NCBI GenBank assembly: GCA_017893485.1
Contig: CM030368.1
Coordinates: 106,027,549 to 106,091,548 of the forward strand
Source of the DNA: Hemerocallis citrina
Taxonomy: Eukaryota > Streptophyta > Magnoliopsida > Asparagales > Asphodelaceae
Length of the DNA stretch: 64,000 nt
Reading direction: 5' to 3'
Shown here: positions 11,068 through 23,181 of the stretch, one piece after another
Position numbering within the stretch: position 1 is the stretch's first letter
Layout: every line of letters starts with the position of its first letter
Translations under genes and position numbers: made by a program
The notes under the pieces: model-generated
Database searches by the model: none
The model's input: only the letters and a program-made list of their open reading frames with translations
What the model was told of the DNA's origin: nothing

Positions 11068-12886
11068 ATGCCTCCAAAGAAGAGACCCTTAAACTCCAAT
11101 CGTAGGATGACCTCTTCTCATCCTCCTCCTCCTCCTTCGCAGGGGGATCTCCCTCCTCCCAACCAACCGACCCTGTAGCTCGATCCACAGGCTCTACATC
11201 AGCAGCCTCTAGGTCCCCAAGCCACAGTGGGGGAACACTCTCGACGAAGCCGCCACAAGCAACCTATGCATCAGGTTCGGATTTCCATCCATAATGCCAA
11301 CACAGACTGAATGGCTTCCTATACTCCTCTCACTCCAAAAGATCTACAGAACGTGATTAACAATCGGCAGACCGAGTATGGACCCAATCTTCGTACCCAT
11401 CTGGATGAGAGGCGGGCCCAAGAGGCGAACCCCCGCCGCGAGCAACCACGGGATCGCTCGCCATGCCGATCCAATCACGAACAGTCCAACTCTCCCCGGA
11501 GGGGGAAAGAGTCGCCCAAGGCGAAGCCGCTCCCCGGCGGGCCGCCCTGCTCCTCGAGTCCATCCTGAGCAGGAGGCCCCAGTCACAAGGGCAGAATTTT
11601 AGCAATTTTAGGAGGCAGTCCTCCGGTCGCTCAATGCTACCCCCAACAATAGCCATCGGGCTCGCAACCCTCGACCAGCTCCTCGCCACCCTCAACGCTC
11701 CTGCAGCCCTCGACCTGCTCCGAGCCAGCGTCGCCGCTCCCTAAGTCCCAGACCGGTTTCGAGCCATCGCCGCCCTTCTCCCGACCATCATCGTCGCTCC
11801 CGAAGTCTGCGGCCCGCTTGGAGTCATCCCCGTCGTTCCATTAGCCTACCTCCTACTCAGAGCCATTGCTGTCGTCCCTAGTTCTCCTTAGCATGAGGAA
11901 TCTCGAGGCTCAGCAAGACATGACCAAATGGAGGAATCGGTCTACCGCCGTCTCCACGAGATGGAAAGGCACCTCGGCCAGCTTGACCGAGACGAAGAAC
12001 GACAAGCCAGGGACCTCTGCCCAAGTAGGGCCCCATTCTCCCGCACCATCATGGAGGCCCCAGTTCCGGACAACTTCAAGCCTCCACATTTCTAGACCTG
12101 CACAGGGGAGTTGGATCCCGTAGATCACATCGAGAGTTTCAAAACTCTCATGATGATTCACCATGCATCCGACACCCTCCTTTGCAAGACCTTCCCGGTC
12201 ACACTTAAGGGGCCAGCACGGAAATGGTACTCTCAACTTGTGCCAGCATCTATCTTCTCCTTCGACCAATTCGAGGGTCTTTTCCTCACACATTTCATGA
12301 GCAGCCGCTGTGCCGAGAAGATGAGCGACTCCCTACTGTTCCTCAGTCAAAAGAAGGGCGAACGATTGAGGGACTATGTCAAGCGCTTCACTGCTGAAGC
12401 CAGGTCCATCCCTTCCTTGGAACCCTCGGTCGCCACTGTTGCCTTCCGGTCCAACATCCTCAACGCTGACCTCAGAGCGTCCCTCACGAAGAAGCCCCCT
12501 CGAGACTTCTCAGAGCTCCTACTTCGGAGCGAGGAGTACATCCGAGCGGAAGAAGCTCTCCACCGCCCCACCTCTGAGGCCTCATCTTCCGCGAACAAGC
12601 GGAAGGGCGCAGAAGAAGAAGGAGCTAAGAAGCTCCAAAAAGACGATGGGGTCAACGACATCCTCCTCCTTGGTTCGAGAAATTCACTCCGCTTAATGCG
12701 AGTGTATCCGCCATCCTGATGGAGATCAGGAACGAAGGCCCCCTACCGCCTCTCCCCAGGATGAATACTCTGGGAGAGAAGAGAGACCGAAGCAAGTGGT
12801 GTCATTTCCATTGGGACCACGGGCACGACACGGATGAATGTCGGGCCTTGAAGGATGAAATCGAGACCCTCACTCAGAGAGGGTAG
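11068..12886 (+). pseudogene. gag: Tat gag, broken
   Basis: It starts with ATG of MPPKKRPLNSN, matching the D gag start. The N-terminal Arg/Ser/Pro-rich region is broken by several frame changes, visible as overlapping frames at 11311-11568 and 11463-11744. The capsid-like core is clean at 12111-12719 (PVDHIESFKTLM, then KKGERLRDYVKRFTAEARS). A further shift lies near 12660. The C-terminal CHFHWDHGHDTDEC resembles the Cys/His motif at the end of Tat gag and is followed by a TAG stop at 12884, in the same place as in D. Confidence 0.85.
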
Positions 12887-13446
12887 CTCACCCGGTTCAT
12901 GAAAAGGGACCGAACCGATCTGCCCCCACTGCCTAGGGGGCTAACAGGCGACCCGAGCAGCACACGGAAACTCTGGATGCCGAAGTAGAGGGCATCTTGC
13001 ACCTGATACACGGAGGCCCAATGGGGGGAGACTCCAACTCCTTTCGAAAAGCCTTTGTAAGGGAGGTTAACTCCGTGCAGAGCCATCCTCCCCCAAAAGG
13101 CCTCAGAGTCCCGGTGACATTCTCCGATAGGGACCTGGAGGGCATTCGCACACCCCACTGCGATGCCCTCGTCATCAATCTCCGAATGGCGAACTTCAAA
13201 GTTTGTCGGGTCTCGGTAGACAACGGCAGGTCCTGTCAACATCCCTTTCTTGGAAGCCTTCAAAGGCCTCCCACTGTCGATGGACCGGCTCAAGCCCGCA
13301 GGCTACACTCTCCACGGGTTCACTGGGATCCCAGTTACGGTCGAGGGAGTTATAACCCTCGACGTAATTGCTGGGAAGGCCCCAGTAACTCGCACGGAGC
13401 TAATGGATTTCATGGTGGTCGACATCAAGACCGCCTATAATGTTAT
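12887..13446 (+). pseudogene. pol: Tat protease region, broken, 5' part of pol
   Basis: It encodes LIHGGPMGGDSNSF, then the retropepsin-like VDNGRS box near 13215 and LKPAGYTLHGFTGIPVTVEG. A frameshift just after the box moves the frame from the one at 12997-13440 to the one at 13250-13446. The frame is cut after AYNV by L4 and resumes at 17611, so this is the same gene as the next C segment. The sequence matches D 52380-52870. Confidence 0.85.
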
Positions 13447-14064
13447 TGTAACCCCTGTTTTCACAAAAACGTATTTTAGTGTATTTTCTGTTTTTCAAAT
13501 TTTTGTAAATTATTTTCTTCGGTTTTCAAATTCTTTTATCAAAATGTAATGCTGGAGCTTCTATTAAAATCTATTTCGATCGATAATTTTATTTGTAAAT
13601 CTTATTATTGTTATTAGCACTTTAATTTCTATTATTATTTCTAATACAACTATTATTATTATTATTGTTATTGTTATTATTTTTATTATTATTAATAATA
13701 TTTCTATAAATCCTAAATTGTATACCTTATTTGTTATTTTATTCTAAAACCCTATAATTTCCCCCTCCTGGATATCCTACTAACCCATTTCCCTTTTTAT
13801 TTAACCCCAAACCCTGTTTCTATTAACCAAAAAACCAATTACATTTTAACCCACTGTTTTAAACTACCCAAACCCATTACCCTATATCTACCCAGTCCCG
13901 TTACCCCTTTATGAACCCAAACCCGTTCTAAACCACCCTAAGACCCGAAACCCACTTTCACTTCAACCGTCAGCCAACCTAAATACCCATTTAATTAAAA
14001 ACCCCACCTACTTAAAATTTCCCCTTTAGCAGTCATCCCCTACATTAACCCTAACCCCCCTATA

Positions 14065-14816
14065 TTTAAACTCATGCATCCGTCTGTTCCCTTTCTTAAC
14101 CCAGCCGCAAGCCTCTTCATCTCCCTTTCGTCTCTCCCTCCCGACCACCTCCCTGAGTCGCGACCCCCGCACCGTCGCGCCAGCCAGCCCCCTGCCACCT
14201 TGCCTGCGCCCCGTCTCCCGTTCCTTGTCCCCTCCTCCGCACCTCAGCAACCCTTCCCACCGTGCTCCGCCCTAGCACCCCTTCCTGACCTCCTTCCACT
14301 CTCTCCCTTCGGCGCCGACTGCAGCGACTGCGGCTGCCACTTATCCGCCGCACTCTCCTTTCGACGTGCAGGTAGCCAGTTCAGCCCCATCTCCCATGCG
14401 CCGCTCTGTTGTCTCGCCACTACAATAGTAACAACAACAATGCATCTCAGTGTTGTGCTTCGTCGACAATGCGCACCGATAGCGCCTCACTATGTTTCCA
14501 TCTTTCGCGCCGCCGTGATTCCCTTAGGTGTGCGCGTGTTGGTTCGTGCAAGTTGTTCGGGTGTTTGATAGAGATCTTGTGTTCATCATGGTTGTGGTTC
14601 GGTAAGTTCTTTGGTCCGTGTGCTCGTTTTGAGTTCACAAGCTGTGGTTGTAGTTCATTGTTTGTGGTTCGTTATTGTGTTCATTGGTTGTCTTCGTGTT
14701 GGGTTTTGTCGTGTTCTTGTTCGTGGTTCGTGGGTTGTACGATCGTTGTGTTCGTGCCCTGGGATCCGTTCCCAAATTCTTGCTTTTGCTCAACTTCGTT
14801 TTCGTCTTCGGTTAAG
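14065..14816 (+). other. GC-rich leader island in L4
   Basis: A GC-rich stretch in an otherwise AT-rich LTR, following a TATA-like CTATATTTAAA at about 14058. It opens long frames on both strands rich in Pro, Ser and Arg (for example 14074-14568), as GC-rich non-coding DNA does. Equivalent islands lie in L1, and in both LTRs of E. I read it as the transcribed leader, not as a gene. Confidence 0.55.
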
Positions 14817-17232
14817 GCAAGTAACTTGTACTCAAATTTATTTGTATGATACAAGTCATAAATACCGCTTGTAGTATAGTTGGGTTCTAGAGACAATTTG
14901 TGTGTGAAACCCCTTATTGATATTATCTCTATAGTGATTTGACCATAGTTGCCTCACTACACAATATTGACATTAATTAACTTAGATTTTGTTCGTTCTT
15001 GATTTGATCATGTATGTGAGAATTCTTGTGAGAATTTGAGTAATTGTGAGATCCATGTGATAGACTTGCTTTGGATATATTAATTACCCTATTTCATGAT
15101 GTTTGGACACTTTGTAGACTCGATTTCATGTTTGGTTGTGTTTGGATTAAATTTCGTTGGATCTATGTTGAATTTGGTTTTTGAAGAAAGTTTGTGTTTT
15201 ATCGATGATTTGTCTTGATCAGTAGTTTAGACCATATTAAGGTCAGAATCTTAGTTTCAGTATAAAACATGATTTGTAGAGGATTTCGTCTTCTTTCTAA
15301 CCCCACTAGCCTCGCCCGATTTCGTTTTCGTATGTGTGAGATACGACTGTTTTACTATAGAGGTGAATTCCATTTCCAGATTTCGTTTCTTGGTGATTTT
15401 GATGACTAAATTATTTTGATACTAGTCCTAATTATATTATTTTAATCTGTAATTTTGGTCAGTAATTCTATATCTAGGGATTACCAAGAATTTTGGTGGA
15501 TTTTATTGATGAATTTTATATGACGTTTCATGCTTGTTGATGAAAGCTATACTTGCTGTATTTTGCTCGCTGTTCTGTAAAGAATCGTATTTTCACCCTA
15601 TTTCCTGTTACTGTATGAAAAATATTTGTGAAATATAAAATTTAGCGTATTCTATCTATTTTCATCTCCGTTTGGTGGATTTGGATTTTGTTTCACGGTT
15701 GGCGAGATATCACAATTTTCGTACAGCAGTGTTGGGAATTCCAGATTTGCCAAACTGTCGTATCTTTATGATTTCTAATTTTACTTGGCTAAGCTAATGT
15801 AACTGAAAAATTATGAAACTTTATATTCTAATACTAGACATATAGGAGAATACCCCAGATTTTTTGTGAATTTATTTAATGAGTTTTCATGCTGTTTTCC
15901 TACTCTTGAATTCGATTTCCTGATTTCTGGCTGATTCTAATTTCTGGAATCAAATCAGTTTTGAGTTATGTTTTTGTGAATTAGTATATGAATTATTTAT
16001 ATTTGTGGGATTCAGTTGGGAGTCTATTTTCTAGATGTTTTGACGGATTCAGGTTTGCATGTTTGTAACACTGAGAATCACTGCAGTGTGGTCTTGCTGT
16101 CCTGAATTTGAGATTTGGTTATTTTATTCTTTTATGTGTTATCTTGCTCCCGTACATGTTTATCTTGCAACTTGAACTTATTACTTGATCATACTATGAT
16201 ATACTTGCTTGTTTCGTGACACATACATGCTTGTTTGACACTAATAATAAATAACCAAGCCGGGGTTTAAGGAAAAGATCGAATAGTAGATAATTCAGAA
16301 ACGTGTACTTGGAAGGGGGCCCGTGTTTCCCATTACTTGTTGCCATATTTCATGATTACATGATTCATACTTGATATTACTTGTTGACATGTTTTATGAC
16401 TACATGATTCATGCTTGATACTCCTTGTTGCCATGTTTCATGACTACATGATTCATGCTTGATACTCCTTGTTGCCATGTTTCATGATTACATGATTCAT
16501 GCTTGTTACTACTTATTGCCACGTGTTCACGATTACGTGACTCGTGCTTGATATTACTTGTTGTCACGTGTTCACGATTATGTGACTCGTGCTTGATATT
16601 ACTTGTTGCCACGTGTTCACGATTACGTGACTCGTGCTTGATACTACTTGCTGCCACATGTTCGTGATTACGTGACTCGTGCTTGATACTACTTGCTGCC
16701 ACGTGTTCGCTATTACGTGACTCGTGCTTGATACTTATTTACTTGAAACTTGTCCCTGAGTACACTCCCTCTATGGTCCACTATGAAATCTAAAGCGAAA
16801 CTATTTGTTATAGCAACCATGTAAGGGGGCTGTATGAAGTGCTACCTTGATAGTAATCACTACAAGACTTGAACATGCTTGAACATGATACTTGAATGTG
16901 ATACATGCTTACTTGACCACTTAACTATATGATATATGAGACCTGATACATGACACTTGATACATGATACGTGACACTTGATACATGATTACACGATACT
17001 TGCCACTTGGCACATGTTTGCATGATACTTGGTTACTTGACACTTGATGCATGCTTCTTGTACATTTGATCACCTTGCCATGCTAGTTATTTATTTTGAT
17101 ATCATGCTTATTCCATGCTATTAGTTAGTTTTCCCCATGTACTTATATCCAACATTATAAGTGGTCCGTAACTTGCAATTGATGGGTACTTGTTTTTCTC
17201 TTTCCCTCTTCCCTGCATTCGTTGAATTGCAG
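14817..17232 (+). other. Candidate GC-AG intron inside L4
   Basis: The donor AAG|GCAAGT at 14817 fits the strong consensus of GC-type donors. The acceptor, at 17232, is a long pyrimidine-rich run ending TTGAATTGCAG. Both sites are kept in E, and a variant in L1. Length 2416 bp. No transcript evidence is available here. Confidence 0.45.
16332..16735 (+). repeat. 44/45-bp tandem repeat in L4
   Basis: About nine units of the type ACTTGTTGCCATGTTTCATG followed by a CATGATTCATGCTTGAT-like end. The first units are 44 bp with CATG words; the later ones are 45 bp with CACGTG and ACTCG words. Because 45 is a multiple of three, the later units open an antisense frame with 15-residue repeats (16409-16702), which I treat as spurious. 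Confidence 0.85.
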
Positions 17233-17607
17233 ATTTTGGAGAACAGGTTCCAGTCGGTATTGGTGACATGAAGTATTAGTGCTGGATTTTATTATTATTA
17301 TTTCTTGTAGCTTGCTTGAACAATATTGTATTCTTGTACTTGGATTTATATTTGTATTTGGGCAACGTGACCCAGGATTTTGTTGACTTATTCAGATCAT
17401 GACTATTTGAGATTTATGTATTTGGTTTCAAGTATTCTTGTTGGTATTTGGTTCATATGTGCATGTTGGTTGATACTTTTGCTTCCGACTCTGATGATTC
17501 TTGTGAATGTTGTAAAGATTCTTGAACAGCTTATAGATAATGAAAATCATTTGCTGGGCTAATATTACGTGCTCGTATTCTGTATTTTTGGGAAGCGGAA
17601 CGTGACA

Positions 17608-19473
17608 GTTATCCTGGGTAGACTAGGTTTGGCCGCGCTTCCTGCCATCCCTTCAGCCACCACATGAAGATGAAGTTCCCTACGCCCTCAGGAGTGGGAG
17701 AAGTAAGGGGAAGCCAAGAAGCGGCTCGGAAGTGCTATATGACCTCAATGGGGGGTCTAGTTCTCTCTTTGGAAGCGCTCAAACTCCCTCAAGAGGGCGG
17801 TCAGACCCGTGGACGAGTTGGAGGAAGTGGCCTTCTCCGAAGAAGACACCACTAAGACGTTCCGCATCAGCAAGGCTCTCTCTCCCCTCCATTAAGCAAG
17901 ACATCTCCCAGTGCATACGGGAGAATTGCGACCTCTTCGCCTGAACTGCAGCAGACATGCCAGGAATCTCAGAGGAGCTCTCAATACACCATCTGAGGGT
18001 CACCCTGGGGGTCAAGCCTATTTAACAGAAGAGGCAAAAGTTTGCCCCCGAGAGGCAACAGGCAATCAAGGAGGAGGTTGAGAAACTCTTCAACGCCCGC
18101 TTTATCCAGGAGGTAAACTACCCTATGTGGCTTTCCAATGTGGTGATGGTCAAGAAGGCCAATGGAGTTGGAGAATATTTATTGACTTCACTGATCTCAA
18201 CAAGGCATGCCCGAAGGACCCTTTTCCTCTTCCCAGCATCGATGCCCTGATTGATGCGACCTCCGGGCACGAGCTCCTCAGTTTTAAGAACGCCTTCTCA
18301 GGGTACAGCCAAATGAAGATGTTTCCTCCCGACATCCCGAAGACCTCGTTCGTGATGGACCAAGGCCTCTATTGCTACCGTGTTACGCCCTTCGGCTTGA
18401 AAAACGCGGGAGCTACCTATGAGCACCTGGTGAACAGGATCTTCTGAGACCAGATTGGCCAAAATGGAGGTCTACTTCGATGACATGTTGGTCAAGAGAA
18501 CCAGATGGCAAAGCACACTCTCGACCTTCAAGAAGCCTTTGGGGTGCTTAGGAGGCACAATATGAGGCTAAACCCGAACAAGTGTGCGTTCGGTGTCTCA
18601 ACGGGCAAATTTCTGTGGTTTATGGTCAGCTAGAGGGGCATAGAGGCCAATCCCGAGAAGATCCAAGCCATTCTCAAAATGGCTCCCCTCTCCAACGTCA
18701 AATAAGTACAGAGGCTCACGGGGCACCTCGCCGTGATTGGGCGATTCCTCTCGAAGTCCGGGGAGAAGTGTCTCCCCTTCTTCAAAGCCCTCAGGGGGGC
18801 TAAAGGCTTCGAGTGGGGACAGCAACAATAGGAGTCCTTTGACAAGCTCAAGAAATATTTGGCTAACCCCCCGCTCCTGAGCAAGCCAGCACCTAGGAAG
18901 GTCTTCTACCTCCATCTTACAGCTTCGGAGCAGATGCTTAGTGTGGTCCTTGTAAGGAAAGAGGAGAAGATGCAGAAGCCCATTTACTAAGTGAGCAAGG
19001 TGCTCCGCGATGCCGAACTCTGTTACCCGAAGTTGGAGAAGATGGCTCTCGCCCTGGTCATGGCGGCCCGAAAGCTCTCCCCTACCTCCAATCCCATTCG
19101 ATGGTTGTCCTTACCGACCAACTGCTGAAACAAGTTCTCCACAAAGCTGAGATTCCGGGCGGCTCATGAAGTGGTCCATCGAGCTAAGTCAGCACGACAT
19201 CAGCTACCAGCCCGGGACGGCAATAAAGGTCCAAGCTCTCGCCGAGTTCATCGTGGAGAACACCATCCCCGACTCATGCGCGTCACCTGCCGACCCCTTC
19301 GTCTGGACAGTTTATGTGGACGGGTCCTCCTGCGCCGATGGAAGCGGGGCCGACGACATCCTAACTGGCCCCGATGCTTTCGTCCTCTAGTACTCCCTCC
19401 ACCTCAACTTCTCGGTATCAAACAATGAGGCAGAATATGACGCCCTCATAGCGGGGCTCTGCTTGGCTCACAA
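17608..19473 (+). pseudogene. pol: Tat pol (protease end, RT, RNase H, start of second RNase H), broken
   Basis: Continues the C pol frame after L4. It has KMKFPTPSGVGEVRG, then the RT with FIDFTDLNKACPKDPFPLP and FSGYSQMKMFPPDI, and a YFDD box near 18475 where YVDD is usual. RNase H follows (LMKWS.ELSQHDISYQPG at its end), then the second RNase H (YVDGSSCADGSGA and NNEAEYDALIAGL). Stops and frame changes are frequent, for example after NRIF at 18447 and at 19388. It is cut in the second RNase H by element F after CLAH. Confidence 0.88.
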
Positions 19474-19688
19474 TGTAACACCCTGCAAAATTTAAATGAC
19501 AATTTTGCCTTTGGGTGTTACGTACGTGCATTTTATACTGTTATTGATTATATCCATAATGCATTTTGATATGTATTTTGAATTCCAATTATTTATGCAA
19601 ACCCGTATTCTTAAAATCCCATTTGAGACAACTCAAATGCTAAATTTCAATCTTTGAGTTTTACGTGCTTTTTACGTATTAATCGATG

Positions 19689-20172
19689 CACGTGTCGATT
19701 CTGGACATTCCACCGTTACGTGCAAAGATTTCGATGGGTTTCAATTATTTATTTTTATAAACATGTTTAAATTTATTTTTGTAAATAGAATTCAATTTTT
19801 ATCTATTATAATTAAAATAAATTTTTACGTGCAATACACGTGTTTTCTGTATGTTTGAGTATATCATAGAAAATGTATATTAAATATACTTTATGTTGCA
19901 TCCCAATTAACTATAAATATTTTTCGGTCGATAAAGTCAATTTTTGTATTTTTGAGATTTTACGGGCGACGCACGTGTTTCGGTGCACGTGTTTTAAGCG
20001 TATTATTCTTTCAAAATGAATTTCATGAAATTGTGTGTCTATTTTAATTGTGCAAGAAAAGTATAATTTTAAATTTAATTTTGTATATTTATTACATATA
20101 TAAATAAATTTTTTTAAAGAGATTAAATAAATAAATTATTTTGTACACAAAGCACGTGCACGTGCACACGTG
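19689..20172 (+). promoter_or_regulatory. Array of seven G-box hexamers in the F U3
   Basis: CACGTG occurs at 19689, 19837, 19972, 19986, 20153, 20159 and 20167, that is, about 225-710 bases upstream of the TATA box. All seven are kept in the 3' LTR. CACGTG is the core site of plant bZIP and bHLH factors. Chance would give about 0.1 copies in 480 bases. Confidence 0.7.
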
Positions 20173-20397
20173 CGATGTGCACACATTGTTGGGGGCCGGG
20201 CTGTTCATAAAAGAGTGAAAAAACTAAATTTTGGATTTTAAAGTAGGAGGGAAAGCAAGTTTAAATTTTAGAAAATGGGAGTAGTGTGAAGGTAGTTATC
20301 TCATCATGGGTAGTTGCTACAACTCCCTAATTCATCCTGGCCCTTAATCTCTAACTAGTTGATCTAATCCTAGCCATTCAATCCACCCAAAATTATG

Positions 20398-20405
20398 TAT
20401 AAATA
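20398..20405 (+). promoter_or_regulatory. TATA box of the F 5' LTR
   Basis: TATAAATA followed by CCCC. The 3' LTR copy reads TATACATA at the same place, so only the 5' LTR keeps the canonical box. Confidence 0.7.
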
Positions 20406-21218
20406 CCCCATAGTTTCTTCTTATCTTAGTACATTAGAAAAATTTATTAAAGAGAGAAAAGATTTGAGATTGAGTAGTTTTAAGTTTTCCCCATTGGAGG
20501 TTGGCTATACAACCCAATTTGAAGCTTTCGGTTTTGGCAAGGAGCTAGGAGGAGAAGGATCTATTCGTGCATTCTAAGGGATTTTTCTAGGAGCTTTCTA
20601 TTCGTATTTCTTCAACTTTAGATGGGTGTTTCTTAAATGCTTTCTAATTTAGTGGTAGAAATTTACATGATAGATGATATACAAACTAATTGTTGAAATT
20701 GAATTGGTATGATGAGATTACATGCTAGTTGTTGTAGAAATTGATTGATAAATTCTGATTATTGTGATAGATGTGAATTGTTAGATTTATGATTCACAAT
20801 GTGTTATGATGATTGTTAGAATATTTGCATGCAAGAATATGTGCCATTTGGCAAGTTTTAATTGTATGATGCATGGTTGAAATAGTAATTGAAATAATGC
20901 AAATGTGTATAAAAGAATTGTTTGTTGTTAATATGGCAAAAAGTGCGGTTCTAACCTCAAAATATTTATTTATGTGAGTTAGAGATTTTATAAAGTGATT
21001 TCAATAAAAGATAACAGTTTTTTTGGAAAATCGATTGGAGATATGTTTGATGCATTTTAAGGATTTCATTGAAAAATGAGAAACTTGTGAATTTGAGAAC
21101 ATATACGATATTGTTTTTAAAGGAATACTTTTTGGAAATGATCTATATTTTTATATGGAAGTACATATCAATCAAAAGAGTCGAAAAATATATGCAGACT
21201 GTAATTAGTGTAACTGAA

Positions 21219-21493
21219 CAGTCGACTGTTTACCTTCTACAGTCGACTGGAAAGTATAAGAAATTGGGTTTTCGTCGGCAGGACAGTCGACTTACTACTT
21301 TCACAGTCGACTGCTGCTGTCCTGAATTTTTGTGTTTGAGTTTTCAAAGTATTCGCGGAACAGTCGACCGATACTGTCACCAGTCGACTGAACCGAATGT
21401 GATGATTTGATGTTAGCAGAACAGTCGACTGATACCGACTGAGAGGTTTTGATGTTCGCTGAACAGTCGACTGGCACTGTCACCAGTCGACTG
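21219..21493 (+). repeat. Paired CAGTCGACTG palindromes in the F 5' LTR
   Basis: Decamers start at 21219/21240, 21284/21304, 21361/21381, 21422 (partner decayed) and 21464/21484. Spacing within pairs is 20-21 bases. Most are exact and the variants change one base. Intervening sequence differs between pairs, except that the last ones share GAACAG and TGATGTTnGC flanks. Confidence 0.9.
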
Positions 21494-21964
21494 AACTGAA
21501 CTGGTTTTTGGTTCTTGAGTTTGGATTTGATTTTGACAAAAGTTAAATGAGTTTAAATATGAGATTTTATGATTATTAATACTTGATTAAAGTTTATTTT
21601 TAAATACATACAAGGATATGAATGATGAAATTGATAAAGATATCGAATTGAATTGGTCTCATGTTATGAGATTGTAAAAGAAATGTTTTTTTTTTGAAAG
21701 AGTTGTGAACAAAAGAAAATGGAAATGATTATTTGAGATTAATTATGAAATATTGTTGATTTCTAGGAAGAGATAGTTGTTGGAATCTAGAGGCTAGGCG
21801 AGACCCTAGTGACCGGCAGTTTATTTATGATTTTGAGAGTTAACCGTTGAGGGTTGAGCGTCTCTTGAGAAGTAGCCAGGTAGGCTGACTGTCTCTGTTA
21901 TTTTGATTTAAGTCCGGTAGGGTAAGCTAGCTCTAGGTTGTGATGATTTTCTTTTAAAACAAAC

Positions 21965-22590
21965 ATTGTAGGGATGTAATGAAAGTAAGAGAAAAACATG
22001 AGTATGAGGGCCATTGGATGGGTGTTGTGAGGGTATGCACAGGCTGTCTTCACGATGCGTCGTGACATGACGTGGATACTACTCCAGAGTACCATTCTGG
22101 TAGCAACGCTTGTGGGATGTTTGGTGGCTGCAAGAGGATCGTGTGCCATGAAGGAGGCTGAATTACCGCAGAATGCATGCTTGATGAGTCAAGACATGGC
22201 GCGGATTCCCCTCCAGGTTTTCTGTACACGTGCTTATAATCATAGAACATCTATGATACTTACCGAAATTACAGAGAGATACATAGTGAAGATGTGATGA
22301 AAGTGAGAGAAAAACACAAGTATGAGAGCTAGAGTTTACGGTGCGGGGTTGAGCCACAGAATGCATGCTTGATGAGTCAAGACATGGCGTGGGCACTACT
22401 CAGTAATGATCGGACTTTAGCCACGCTTGTGGAATGTTTGGTTACTGCAAGAGGATCGTGTGCCATGAAGGAGGCTGAATTACCGCAGAATGCATGCTTG
22501 ATGAGTCAAGACATGGCACGGGATTCCCCTCCAGGTTTTCTGTACACGTTCTTGTACTCATAGATCATCTGGGATACTTACCGTAGTTAC
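21965..22590 (+). repeat. Two-unit tandem duplication (about 317 bp) in the F 5' LTR
   Basis: Both units contain GATGTnATGAAAGT, CGCTTGTGG, GCAAGAGGATCGTGTGCC and GACATGGC blocks at a period of about 317 bp. The TGCATGCTTGATGAGTCAAG block appears three times. The duplication is in both F LTRs, so it predates the insertion. Confidence 0.8.
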
Positions 22591-23168
22591 AGTAGTAGAT
22601 TAAGTCATGACGAGGGATTGAACCCTACAAGATGAAGAACGATTAAGAGGCTTGCCCTCGGACCTATGTAGTATGGGATGCATAGAATCCGAACAAGTGT
22701 GCATTAGTCTCATGTAATATAAATAACTGCATTAAGGACTAAGTGCACCGCACAACACGATATCAACAGGATAGTCCGTTTGTAGCTTTGTTTGTGATCA
22801 AGTTTGTGTTTGCTAAAGTATTTAAGAATCGTTATACTATTTCCGGCATAGAGAGGATGGCCGTGTATAATATTTCGTCGATTGTAAGCAACTGACGAGC
22901 CCATAGTTTTATATGCAGGATTTGGAGTTACATGAAGATATAAAGATGATTTGATGCTGTTGATTACTTAAATGTTAAAGTCGTAACAATTGTACATTCA
23001 TTATTATTGTATTTTATTAATTCCGCTGTGTATTGATGTAAAAGACTTTGATGTAATCGTTGTTGAAATAAAAGTTTAAAAATTCCTTGTAAAATTGTAC
23101 GAAAGAAGTGTAAAGATCCTGTGGAAATCTCGAATTCAGCTGTTTTTGGAATTTGGGGTGTTACAGAG

Positions 23169-23181
23169 TGGTATCAGAGCC
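23169..23181 (+). other. Primer binding site of F (initiator tRNA-Met)
   Basis: TGGTATCAGAGCC starts 4 bases after the LTR end. It is fully complementary to the 3' end of plant initiator tRNA-Met as I know it, the usual primer of chromoviruses. Confidence 0.92.

Larger units (their letters stand above)
13447..17607 (+). mobile_element. L4: solo long LTR (4161 bp) inserted in element C
   Basis: It starts TGTAACCCC and ends AACGTGACA, with the direct repeat GTTAT on both sides (13442-13446 and 17608-17612). Removing it restores the C reading frame (N V I L G R). Homologues are the two LTRs of E and, more distantly, L1, L5 and L6. It has no primer site, purine tract or internal domain, so it is the product of LTR-LTR recombination. 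Inside are an AT-rich U3, a GC-rich island (about 14065-14816), a candidate GC-AG intron and a 44-45-bp tandem array. Confidence 0.92.
19474..23165 (+). repeat. 5' LTR of element F (3692 bp)
   Basis: It starts TGTAACACCCTGC and ends GGGGTGTTACA. In order it holds an AT-rich U3 with seven CACGTG hexamers, a TATA box at 20398, a palindrome cluster at 21219-21493, a two-unit tandem duplication of about 317 bp (about 21965-22590) and an acceptor-like ATATGCAG at about 22919. The frames in it are short and not conserved as protein. Confidence 0.93.

Noticed and set aside
16409..16702. A 97-residue antisense frame with 15-residue repeats
   Set aside because: It is the by-product of a 45-bp tandem DNA repeat; the homologous array in E does not keep the frame.
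16332..16735. CRISPR-like regular repeats
   Set aside because: The units are contiguous, with no unique spacers, and the DNA is from a plant nucleus. It is an ordinary tandem array.
20395..20577. A small 60-residue gene starting at the F TATA region, and a 63-residue frame at 25748-25939
   Set aside because: The first is not conserved as a frame in the 3' LTR copy, and the second crosses the internal/LTR junction.
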